From an uncultured Christensenella sp. (GTDB lineage: Bacteria > Bacillota > Clostridia > Christensenellales > UBA3700): a stretch of DNA of 64,000 nucleotides. The notes below the pieces were generated by a model. It was not told where the DNA came from, searched no databases, and was given only the letters and a program-made list of their open reading frames with translations. A program made the position numbers and the translations under genes. Below are positions 1 to 7,549 of this stretch, in pieces; within the stretch, counting starts at the first letter, position 1; the number at the start of each line of letters is the position of its first letter. The stretch covers positions 62,001 through 126,000 of the forward strand of contig CASERZ010000004.1 of assembly GCA_949290515.1 (NCBI GenBank). The letters run 5' to 3'.

Positions 1-666
1 AGCGAATATTACGAGTGCAATCGCTATCCAGCCGTAACCGTTTATCCAGCAGTTGCTACCCTCAAAAGCTCCGTTCATTTTGAGTCCCATACACAATCCG
101 CCGAGTCCCATTATTCCCGCGCCTATTATAATATTGACATATTTGTATGCGTTTACGTTAATGCCCGCCGCGTCTGCAGCCGCAGGATTTTCACCGATTG
201 CTCTCGTCTTAAGACCTGCTTTAGTCTTAAACAGATATATAAACGCAAGCACGGCTATAACAACGCCCAGATATACGAAAATACTTGCCGAATACTGCTC
301 TTTGAGATTACCTCCGAGTAACGGCCAATTGTTACCCACGGCTTTGCCTATGAAGAAGTAAAAGCCCAGACCGAAAGTCGTTATGGTAAGACCCGTTACG
401 TTTTGGTTTGCTTTGAGCGTAACCGTAAGGAAAGCAAACAGCAGTCCCAGCATAGCCGCCGACAAGAATGCAAACAGCATCGCAACAAACAGACTGTCTG
501 CTTTACTGCCTATATAATATCCTATAATCGCGCCGACAGCCATTATTCCCTCTACGCCGAGGTTAAGACTGCCCGACTTTTCCGTAATTATTTCACCGAC
601 CGTAGCATAAAGAAGAGGTATACCGTATACTATTACGTTTATGATAAACAAAGAAAAAGTTTCCAT
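1..666 (-). CDS. Nucleoside ABC transporter permease, YufQ-like (3' end cut by window)
   Basis: Integral membrane permease of a BmpA/YufOPQ-type importer that takes up nucleosides or related purine compounds. The reading frame starts METFSLFIINVIVYG and runs off the left edge, so about 222 residues are visible. They contain several hydrophobic segments and the family stretch TEKSGSLNLGVEGIM, followed later by KTKAGLKTRAIGENPAAADA, which is typical of the cytoplasmic coupling loop. The ATG overlaps the TAA of the upstream permease by one base and is preceded by GGAGG, so translation is probably coupled. It is the last visible gene of a leftward operon with binding protein, ATPase and first permease. 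The substrate is inferred from the family only. Confidence 0.9.
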   Translation of the reverse strand, partial: METFSLFIINVIVYGIPLLYATVGEIITEKSGSLNLGVEGIMAVGAIIGYYIGSKADSLFVAMLFAFLSAAMLGLLFAFLTVTLKANQNVTGLTITTFGLGFYFFIGKAVGNNWPLLGGNLKEQYSASIFVYLGVVIAVLAFIYLFKTKAGLKTRAIGENPAAADAAGINVNAYKYVNIIIGAGIMGLGGLCMGLKMNGAFEGSNCWINGYGWIAIALVIFA

Positions 667-1994
667 TATTCTTTACCTCCTTCGCTTGCGGCAGTCACCG
701 CTTTGCCCGACTCTGTTTCAGACGCGCCGTCGCTGACTTTTTCCTTATCTGCCGTCACGTTGTCTTTTGTATCGAAAGTCGCCGTATTTCTCGAAAGCGT
801 CAAATCTATAATCTCAAATCCCTGCGCTTTGAGCTCAGCCGTTTTCTTGGCTTTGAGTTTGTCTTTGTTGACTACCACTCTGTAATTGATAAGGAAGTGT
901 ACCGCAAGTACCACAAACAGTATTATGCCTTGCAACAAATCCGCAAAATTCGCGTCGAGGTTGGTATGCGACGCCGAAGCGGAAGCAATACCGAATTGCA
1001 GTACCGACAGCAAAAACGCTACAAGCAGTATGCCGAAAGGACTGAGTTGGGCAAGCCAAGCGACGACTATACCCGTCCAGCCTACGTCATCAGTAATCGC
1101 TTCGGAAAGACTGAACGAAGACGAAGTGATTTTAAACGCGCCTGCAAGACCTACAATGAAAGCCGATAAAAATACGGTGCGCAAAATTATTCTCGATACG
1201 TTCATTCCCGCGTATTTTGCAGTATTATGGCTGTCGCCTACTACGCTTATTTCATAGCCTTGTTTTGTGTACTTATAATAGAGGAACAAAAGCACTACAA
1301 TAATGATGCCTATTATCAAAGTCGTGTTGATTGTAAGTCCGCCGAGATTCATCGACCACATTCTCGCACTTTCGGGTATCTGGTCAAACTTGGGTCTGTC
1401 GGAATTGGGGTCGAGGAGAATGTTCCAGCCCAACTTGTTTTGAGCGAAAAACGTCAGAAGATACAGTGCGATATAGTTAAACATCAGCGTCAAAAGCGTT
1501 TCGCTCGTGCCGAACTTGACTTTGAATACCGCTGTTATAAGTCCGAATATACCCGCGCTTACGCCTCCCATAAGACACATAAGCATTACGAGGAAAAATC
1601 CGTTGAGTTTATCTCCTAGTCCTATACCTATGCTGGTAGCTACGAGCGCGCCTACTATAAATTGTCCTTCTCCGCCTATGTTCCAGAACTTCATCTTGAA
1701 AGCAAGCGAAAGTCCCAAAGAAGTAATGAGAAGCGGTACGAACGAATTGATAAAGTTGCTGATTATTTTGAGAGGAATTGCGTTTCCGACAAGACCTATC
1801 GTAAATACGTCAAAATAAAATTCGAAAGGATTTACTTTGAGAAACGCGAGCAATATCGCACCGAATATGAGTGCTACCAAAACCGCGCCCACGTACAGAA
1901 GCGCGATTTTCCACTTTTCCATACGGTCACGCTTGGTAACTCTGAAAAGAGGCTCGCTTCTGTGCTTAAGAGAATAATCTACCTGCTTAGTCAT
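666..1994 (-). CDS. Nucleoside ABC transporter permease, YufP-like
   Basis: First membrane subunit of the nucleoside importer, 442 residues. After a short charged N-terminus come about eight to ten hydrophobic segments. The family signature SLGLSLAFKMKFWNIGGEGQ lies near residue 95, and a second conserved loop reads SVVGDSHNTAKYAGMNV. The last 60 residues or so, after the final membrane segment, are a hydrophilic Lys/Glu/Ser/Thr tail that homologues of about 350-370 residues do not normally have. The start overlaps the end of the ATPase gene by 8 bases and has GGAGG 6 bases upstream; the stop overlaps the next permease start. Function is secure at family level. Confidence 0.92.
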   Translation of the reverse strand: MTKQVDYSLKHRSEPLFRVTKRDRMEKWKIALLYVGAVLVALIFGAILLAFLKVNPFEFYFDVFTIGLVGNAIPLKIISNFINSFVPLLITSLGLSLAFKMKFWNIGGEGQFIVGALVATSIGIGLGDKLNGFFLVMLMCLMGGVSAGIFGLITAVFKVKFGTSETLLTLMFNYIALYLLTFFAQNKLGWNILLDPNSDRPKFDQIPESARMWSMNLGGLTINTTLIIGIIIVVLLFLYYKYTKQGYEISVVGDSHNTAKYAGMNVSRIILRTVFLSAFIVGLAGAFKITSSSFSLSEAITDDVGWTGIVVAWLAQLSPFGILLVAFLLSVLQFGIASASASHTNLDANFADLLQGIILFVVLAVHFLINYRVVVNKDKLKAKKTAELKAQGFEIIDLTLSRNTATFDTKDNVTADKEKVSDGASETESGKAVTAASEGGKE

Positions 1995-4374
1995 TGTCAG
2001 CCTCCTTTGTTACGTTTGTTTTCTTTGCCGCTACCGTTTTCTTTTGACCTGTCTGTGTCTTAACCGTGCTTTTCTTTGCAGTAGCGGTCTTGGCAGTTGT
2101 GCCTTTCTTTGTCTGAACGGCTGTCTTAGCTGTTACCGCTTTTACAGTGCTTGTAGAAGTCTTTTTTACAGACGCAGATTTGACCGACAAATTATTTGTC
2201 GAATTAGCCTTCTTACTTTGAGCCGTCGAAACCTCACTCTTTGTTTTAGATTTTTTAACGTTTGCCGAGGCTGTCTTCTTCGCCGCGGTGCTCTTTGCTC
2301 CGTTTTTTGCCGATGCTGTCTTGGCTTTAATCTCTTTAGCAGACTTATCTTCCTGCGCTTCTGCGCTCTCGGTTTCCCCCTTTGTTTCTTGTGTCGCGCC
2401 TTCGTTCTCGGACGTATCGGATTGCTCTTCTTCGCTCTTTACGCCCTCGGTGATTACGCCGTTTTCCTTTTGCTCTGAAAGCTTAACCGCCTCGGTGTTT
2501 TGTCCTTCGTCTTTTTTCTCACCGCCTAAAGATTGTTTGTCAGGTTCCTTTTTCTCTTCTTCGGTAAGCTGTCCGTCCTCGACTACCGCCTCGGGAATAT
2601 CTTTGAAAGCCTCGCTCGCAAACATACCCGTCATCATAAGACCCAGTCTTTCTTTTGTAGCCATTGCGCCCTCGACAATACCCGTAACTCTTCCGTGACA
2701 AAGTACAAGTATTTTATCGCACAGCTGAAGCATTACGTCCAAGTCCTCGCCTACGAAAAGTATGCCTACGCCGTCCTGCTTCTGTTTATTGAGAATATCG
2801 TATATGAGATATGACGAATTGATATCCAAACCTCTTACGGGATAAGCCGTAACGATTACCTGAGGAGTCGTTTCGATTTCTCTTCCGAGTAGCACTTTCT
2901 GTACATTACCGCCCGAAAGTCTTCTTACAGGCGTCTTGTCCGTATCGGGCGTCTGCACGTCGAGCTTTTCGACTACGCCCTTTGCCATTGCGCCCGCTTT
3001 CTTTCTGTCGACGAAAGGATTGAATTTGTTTCCCCTGTAAGTCTTGAGCATCATATTGTCGGTGATGTTAAGACTGCCCGCAAGTCCCATACCCAATCTG
3101 TCTTCGGGTATAAACGACATTGCTATGCCGAGATTGATGATATCCAAAGGACTTTTGCCTGATATGGTCTGTCCCATAAATTCTATCGTACCCGACTTGA
3201 TTTTCTCAAGTCCGGCAATAGCTTCGCACAATTCTTTCTGTCCGCTTCCCGATATTCCCGCAACGCCGAGAATTTCTCCGCGCCTTACCTTGAAAGACAC
3301 GTTGTCTATAGCACGCAGATTGTTGGAATTGTTTACGCATACGTTTTTGAGTACGAGCATATCCTCGTCAAAATGCGTAACGGGTCTGTCGATATGCAAA
3401 TCGACTTTTTTGCCTACCATCATTTCGGTAAGTTCCGCCTCGTTAGTCTTTGCAGTCTCTACTGTACCTATATACTCGCCCTTTCTCAATATGGAAACTC
3501 TGTCGCTTATCGACATAACTTCGTTGAGCTTGTGAGTAATAATGATAATCGAACAACCTTTCTCTTTCATATTTTTGAGAATAGAAAAAAGTTTTTGAAT
3601 TTCCTGCTCGGTAAGTACGGCGGTAGGCTCGTCGAGAATAAGTACCTTTGCGCCGTAGAAAAGCACCTTTACTATTTCTACCGTCTGCTTTTCGCTGACA
3701 GCCATATCGCAGATACGTTTTTTGGGGTCTATGTCAAAACCGTAGCTCTTAGCAAACTCCTCTATCTTCGTATATCTCGATTTTGTCAAAAATACTTTTT
3801 TGCAAACTTTTTTTATGTATTTTCCGCAAGCAACGAAAAACTTTTTAAAATTTTCTTTGGCAGTACCGCTTTTTTGCTCCTGGGCGTCTTGTATTATATC
3901 GTTTTCTTTGTCAGCGGGATTTGCTTCTGCCGACAAATCGTTGTTTTCATCTTTAACGGTTTGAGAATTCTCTTGGCAAACGGCTGTTATGCACTCTTGC
4001 TCATTTACTCTCTCCTTATTTTCTGTAGACTTTCCGTCTTCGTCTGGCTGATGGTATCCCAGCCAAATATTATCCGCTACCGAAAACTTTTCAATAAGCT
4101 TGTAATGCTGGTGTATCATACCGATACCCAACCTCTTGCTGTCCTCGGGGGAATCTATATATACCTTTTTACCGTCAATAAAAATCTGACCTTTGTCGGG
4201 ACGGTATATGCCCGACAGCATATTCATAAGCGTAGTCTTACCGCTTCCGTTTTCGCCCAGCAAAGCCAAAATCTCGCCCTTTTTAAGGTCGAGGTTTATG
4301 TTGCTGTTGGCTACTACGTTACCGAATGTCTTGGTAATGCCCTTTAACTGTATAGCATACTCTTCCTGTGCCAT
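1987..4374 (-). CDS. Nucleoside ABC transporter ATPase, YufO-like, with large insertion and Lys-rich tail
   Basis: Duplicated-ABC ATPase that powers the importer. Domain 1 has Walker A GENGSGKTT (residues 40-48), a Q-loop near 89 and Walker B ILDEPTAV. Domain 2 has GISGSGQKE, LSGGNVQKV and the degenerate Walker B VTAYPVRGLD usual for this family. At 795 residues it far exceeds the usual 510 or so. About 90 residues (112-200, acidic then Lys/Phe-rich) are inserted between the Q-loop and the signature helices of domain 1. From about 590 to the end runs a tail that is first acidic and then histone-like, rich in AKKTA-type Lys/Ala/Thr. AGAGG lies upstream of the ATG. The gene follows bmpA after a hairpin and overlaps the permease by 8 bases. 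Confidence 0.92.
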   Translation of the reverse strand: MAQEEYAIQLKGITKTFGNVVANSNINLDLKKGEILALLGENGSGKTTLMNMLSGIYRPDKGQIFIDGKKVYIDSPEDSKRLGIGMIHQHYKLIEKFSVADNIWLGYHQPDEDGKSTENKERVNEQECITAVCQENSQTVKDENNDLSAEANPADKENDIIQDAQEQKSGTAKENFKKFFVACGKYIKKVCKKVFLTKSRYTKIEEFAKSYGFDIDPKKRICDMAVSEKQTVEIVKVLFYGAKVLILDEPTAVLTEQEIQKLFSILKNMKEKGCSIIIITHKLNEVMSISDRVSILRKGEYIGTVETAKTNEAELTEMMVGKKVDLHIDRPVTHFDEDMLVLKNVCVNNSNNLRAIDNVSFKVRRGEILGVAGISGSGQKELCEAIAGLEKIKSGTIEFMGQTISGKSPLDIINLGIAMSFIPEDRLGMGLAGSLNITDNMMLKTYRGNKFNPFVDRKKAGAMAKGVVEKLDVQTPDTDKTPVRRLSGGNVQKVLLGREIETTPQVIVTAYPVRGLDINSSYLIYDILNKQKQDGVGILFVGEDLDVMLQLCDKILVLCHGRVTGIVEGAMATKERLGLMMTGMFASEAFKDIPEAVVEDGQLTEEEKKEPDKQSLGGEKKDEGQNTEAVKLSEQKENGVITEGVKSEEEQSDTSENEGATQETKGETESAEAQEDKSAKEIKAKTASAKNGAKSTAAKKTASANVKKSKTKSEVSTAQSKKANSTNNLSVKSASVKKTSTSTVKAVTAKTAVQTKKGTTAKTATAKKSTVKTQTGQKKTVAAKKTNVTKEADND

Positions 4375-4393
4375 ATCATCCTCTTAAAAATTG

Positions 4394-4423
4394 CTGTACT
4401 ACCCGACTTATCGGGTAGTACAG
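4394..4423 (-). terminator. Hairpin between bmpA and the ATPase gene (attenuator or 3' stabiliser)
   Basis: A perfect 13-bp inverted repeat (CTGTACTACCCGA / TCGGGTAGTACAG) with a 4-base loop lies between the binding-protein stop and the ATPase start. Read leftward it is followed by CAATTTTT, a weak U-tract. Such partial terminators commonly allow the binding protein to be made in excess over the membrane subunits. Confidence 0.65.
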
Positions 4424-4435
4424 TTGGATAGCTGA

Positions 4436-5629
4436 TTAAGCTGTGGTGGTAGGGTCGTATTCGCCTACAACACCTGCTACGAGATAGTTCATCGAACCTT
4501 TGATAACGCCGTCATCAACGGATGCGCCGCCAGCTTCTACGATTACGTTGCCCTTGCAGTCAACGAGTGCCGCGTCGTTCATCGTAACGCTGCCGTCTTT
4601 TGCGATAGAGAGTTTAACACCGCTGAATACGTCCCATTCACCGTCAACGATGAGTTTGGTTACATTATTGATAGCAGTCTGAGTATTGGGAGCGCAGTTC
4701 TTGGTAATGGGAGATACGCCTACAAGACCTTCCTTAAGTCCGGTATAGTAATCCTTGCCCATCTTTTCCATAAAGTTAGCGGGACCCTGCATAGCAGCTT
4801 CGATAGCAGCCTTATAGTAAACGTCCCAGTGCCATACGGTAGCCGTGAGGTGAGCATCGGGAGCTTCGGTCGTCATATCGGAGTTGTATCCGCAGCCGAA
4901 TACGCCTTTTTCCTGTGCAGCAATCTGAGGCTGTGCACTGTCGCAGTGCTGAGCTATGATTCCGCAACCGGATTCGATAAGGGATTCTGCAAGTGCTCTT
5001 TCCTGAGTCTGGTTACCCCAGGACTTGAGTTCTTCAACATATAATACAGCGTCGGGATTTACTGCCTGAGCACCCATAGCGAAAGCGTTGATACCGCTTG
5101 CGGTCTCAGCGTATGCCGTGGTGTATGCGGATACGTAACCCAACTTATTGTTGCCGGTTTCCAAAGATTTGAGACCTGCAGCAACGCCGGCGAGATATCT
5201 AGCTTGATAGATTCTGCCGAAGTAGTTGTTGAAGTTGGTATCGTTGGACATATATCCCGTTGCGTGAGAAAAGATTACGTTGGGATACTCTACTGCCTTG
5301 TCAGCCATAGCGTCGATGTAACCGAAAGAGATACCGATGATGAGGTCGCATCCGGAACCTACGAGGGTATCTACTGCGGTGCTGACTGCATTGTATTCCT
5401 CTGCTACGTTGTCAACGATAACGAGTTGATTGTCTTTGAGATTGAGTTCTTGCATTGCCTTCTTGATTGCAGAATGGTGTGCGAAGGTATAACCCGAAGT
5501 GTCGTTTTGGCTGTTGATATAAATTGCGCCGATTTTGAAATCACTTCCTGTATCGCAACCTGCAAATACAATTGCCATAGAAGCCACGATAGCTACTACG
5601 AGCAATGCTATGATGATAGTTTTTTTCAT
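4436..5629 (-). CDS. bmpA: BmpA-family nucleoside-binding lipoprotein
   Basis: Surface-anchored substrate-binding protein of the importer, 397 residues from the chosen start. MKKTIIIALLVVAIVASMAI is a signal peptide ending in the lipobox FAGC, whose Cys would be lipidated. Beyond it lie BMP-family stretches such as GIIAQHCDSAQPQIAAQEKG and TATVWHWDVYYKAAIEAA. The frame is open further upstream, but this ATG is preferred because AGGAGG lies 7 bases before it and the signal peptide begins there. It is the first gene of the operon and sits downstream of a long leader with its own terminator. Expression above the downstream subunits is likely because of the hairpin after the stop. Confidence 0.95.
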   Translation of the reverse strand: MKKTIIIALLVVAIVASMAIVFAGCDTGSDFKIGAIYINSQNDTSGYTFAHHSAIKKAMQELNLKDNQLVIVDNVAEEYNAVSTAVDTLVGSGCDLIIGISFGYIDAMADKAVEYPNVIFSHATGYMSNDTNFNNYFGRIYQARYLAGVAAGLKSLETGNNKLGYVSAYTTAYAETASGINAFAMGAQAVNPDAVLYVEELKSWGNQTQERALAESLIESGCGIIAQHCDSAQPQIAAQEKGVFGCGYNSDMTTEAPDAHLTATVWHWDVYYKAAIEAAMQGPANFMEKMGKDYYTGLKEGLVGVSPITKNCAPNTQTAINNVTKLIVDGEWDVFSGVKLSIAKDGSVTMNDAALVDCKGNVIVEAGGASVDDGVIKGSMNYLVAGVVGEYDPTTTA

Positions 5630-5653
5630 TTTGCTGCCTCCTGAGTTTTTTAT

Positions 5654-5685
5654 AAAAAAAGTGGCAGTATAAAGAATACTGTCAC
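5654..5685 (-). terminator. Intrinsic terminator inside the bmpA leader
   Basis: Leftward, GTGACAGTAT pairs with ATACTGCCAC (one mismatch) around a 5-base loop, followed immediately by seven T. It lies after the promoter and just before the bmpA ribosome site, so it would stop transcription in the leader unless antiterminated. Confidence 0.75.
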
Positions 5686-5878
5686 AGATTTTCCTTATCG
5701 GTTGCAATAAAGCGTAGAATACGCTCCGTGAGCTATGTTGTGATTATACGCGATACTTTCTGTCGTATCGGCAGAAAAGGCGTGCTTGTCAAAAGAGCGT
5801 TTGCCAACGCTTGTCGCAAAGATACTATAACTGTCCGACAAAAATGCTCTTTCCACAGCCGTCCCTCTTTTGTGTTCT
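5686..5878 (-). promoter_or_regulatory. Structured 5' leader of bmpA, candidate riboswitch of unassigned class
   Basis: About 190 bases of leader carry several hairpins. AGCGTT pairs with AACGCT, AGCGTA pairs with TACGCT around TTC, and TTGTCG pairs with CGACAA. The segment GTATCG can pair either with an upstream CGATAC or with a downstream CGATA just before the terminator, so two exclusive folds are possible. TATAATC and TTCTAC pieces recall the purine aptamer, but its P2 and P3 stems cannot be built, so I do not call a purine riboswitch. Confidence 0.45.
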
Positions 5879-5884
5879 GATATA

Positions 5885-5913
5885 ATTTTACTTAAATTAT
5901 ATAAATAAGTCAA
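5885..5913 (-). promoter_or_regulatory. Promoter of the bmpA operon
   Basis: Leftward TTGACT, 17-base spacer, TAAAAT. It places the start of transcription about 250 bases before the bmpA ATG, leaving room for the structured leader. Confidence 0.7.
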
Positions 5914-5946
5914 CTTATTGACGACAATTGCAATAAATTGTATTTG

Positions 5947-7494
5947 TCAAAACTCTATATCGAAAACTTTGTCGCAGAGTTTTTCGGCATACATAGGTTC
6001 GTGGCTGACGAGAATAATCGCGCCTTCGTATTGCTCCAAAGCCTCGAACAAGGCTTCCTTAGCCGACACGTCGAGATGGTTGGTAGGCTCGTCGAGTATG
6101 AGAATATTGCTCTCCTTCTGCATAAGCGCGCACAGCTTTATTTTTACTTGCTCGCCTCCCGAAAGATTGCCTACGCTCTTGGTGGCAAGGTCGTTTTTTA
6201 TTCCTACTCTGGCAAGCTGATTTCTTATCTCCTTTTGCGACATCTTGGGATAGGTTTCGTTCATAAAAGTTATCGCGTTGATTTCCTTGCTTCTGAAGAC
6301 AAGGTCCTGCTCGATATAATTTACCTTTGCGCTGGGATTAAAGGAAAATCCACCTTTTATGGCGGGAAGACGGCGCATTATCGTCTTTAGTATGGTGGTT
6401 TTTCCCAGACCGTTAGTACCTCTCAGCCACATTTTATCGGTGCTTGAAAGCTCAAACGATATAGGAGGCAAAATTGCTTTGCCGTCATATCCCACTTCGA
6501 GATTTTTGACATCGAGAAGATGCTTCGTAACAAGCAAAGTATAGGGAAAATCGAATGTGGGTTTTTCAAACGAAACGGGCTTTTGCATTACGTCTATTCT
6601 GTCGAGCATTTTTTTGCGGCTGTTTGCCATACCGGCGGTAGCCGCTCTTGCCTTGTTACGCGCAATATAGTCTTCCATCTTTTTGATTTCTCTCTGCTGA
6701 CGCTCGTAACTGTCCGCATACTGCTTGGCATTCTGCTCGTGCTGAAGCAAAAATTCGTCGTAATTTCCCCAGTATTTTTTAATCATACCGTTTTCGATAT
6801 TGACTATTATTTTGCAGACGCTGTTGAGGAAAGACGTATCGTGCGATATGAGTATAAAAGTACCTTTGAAAGTATCGAGATACTTTCTCAGCCATTCTAT
6901 CTGCTCGAGGTCGAGGAAGTTGGTAGGCTCGTCGAGAAGCATTACGTCAAGCTCTTCGAGAAGAAGTTTTGCAAGCATAAGTTTTGCTCTCTGACCGCCG
7001 CTCAGATGAGATATGACCGTGTCGTATCCGAAATTATTGACGCCCAGTCCGTTGGCAACTTTTTTTATCTGCGAATCCAAATCGTAAAATCCGCTCTCGT
7101 CGAGTTTTTCCTGCATAGCCGCCGAGCGGTTTACCATTTTATCGAGCTTTTCCATATCCTCTTCGGTAGCCATATCGGTATAAAGTTTTTCGAGTTTTTC
7201 GTTGAGTTCGTAAAGGTAATGGAAGGCGGTGCGCAAATACTGCATAACCGTCTGCGACCTGTCAATATTAGCGTGCTGGTCAAGATAACCCCAACGAATT
7301 CCGCTCAGCCACTTGACTTCGCCCGCGTCCTGCGACAGCTTGCCCGTAACTATATTCATAAAAGTGGATTTACCCGCACCGTTAAGACCTACTATGCCTA
7401 CGTGTTCGCCGTTGTTTATCGACAAATCGGCATCGTTGAAAAGCGTCTTGGAATCGAATATGTGCGTCAATCCTTTTATTGTAAGTACACTCAT
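5947..7494 (-). CDS. ABC-F family ATPase (YkpA/YbiT-like)
   Basis: Soluble twin-ABC ATPase without membrane segments, 515 residues, of the ABC-F class, whose members act on the ribosome (translation factors or antibiotic protection). Domain 1 has GLNGAGKST near residue 37, LSGGQRAKL and LLDEPTNFLDLE. A charged linker of about 80 residues follows (KKMEDYIARNKARAATAGMA), corresponding to the P-site tRNA interaction motif. Domain 2 has GTNGLGKTT, LSGGEQVKI and LILDEPTNHLDV. GGAGAG precedes the ATG. Length and linker resemble the housekeeping YkpA/YbiT branch rather than known resistance proteins; that is inference. It follows the chloride channel gene after a terminator. Confidence 0.88.
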   Translation of the reverse strand: MSVLTIKGLTHIFDSKTLFNDADLSINNGEHVGIVGLNGAGKSTFMNIVTGKLSQDAGEVKWLSGIRWGYLDQHANIDRSQTVMQYLRTAFHYLYELNEKLEKLYTDMATEEDMEKLDKMVNRSAAMQEKLDESGFYDLDSQIKKVANGLGVNNFGYDTVISHLSGGQRAKLMLAKLLLEELDVMLLDEPTNFLDLEQIEWLRKYLDTFKGTFILISHDTSFLNSVCKIIVNIENGMIKKYWGNYDEFLLQHEQNAKQYADSYERQQREIKKMEDYIARNKARAATAGMANSRKKMLDRIDVMQKPVSFEKPTFDFPYTLLVTKHLLDVKNLEVGYDGKAILPPISFELSSTDKMWLRGTNGLGKTTILKTIMRRLPAIKGGFSFNPSAKVNYIEQDLVFRSKEINAITFMNETYPKMSQKEIRNQLARVGIKNDLATKSVGNLSGGEQVKIKLCALMQKESNILILDEPTNHLDVSAKEALFEALEQYEGAIILVSHEPMYAEKLCDKVFDIEF

Positions 7495-7507
7495 TTATCT
7501 CTCCGTC

Positions 7508-7539
7508 AAAAAGGGCTTTTGTAATAGCAAAAGTCCTTT
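7508..7539 (-). terminator. Terminator after the ClC gene
   Basis: AAAGGACTTTTG pairs with CAAAAGCCCTTT around a 6-base loop when read leftward, and T residues follow. It lies between the ClC gene and the ABC-F gene. Confidence 0.75.
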
Positions 7540-7549
7540 AATGTTGATA

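Noticed and set aside
2000..2600. Possible separate histone-like gene at the end of the ATPase
   Set aside because: The Lys/Ala-rich stretch is continuous and in frame with the ATPase, and no ribosome site or start precedes it.
5700..5790. Purine riboswitch before bmpA
   Set aside because: TATAATC and TTCTAC pieces are present, but the P2 and P3 stems and their loop-loop contact cannot be formed; kept only as an unassigned leader.
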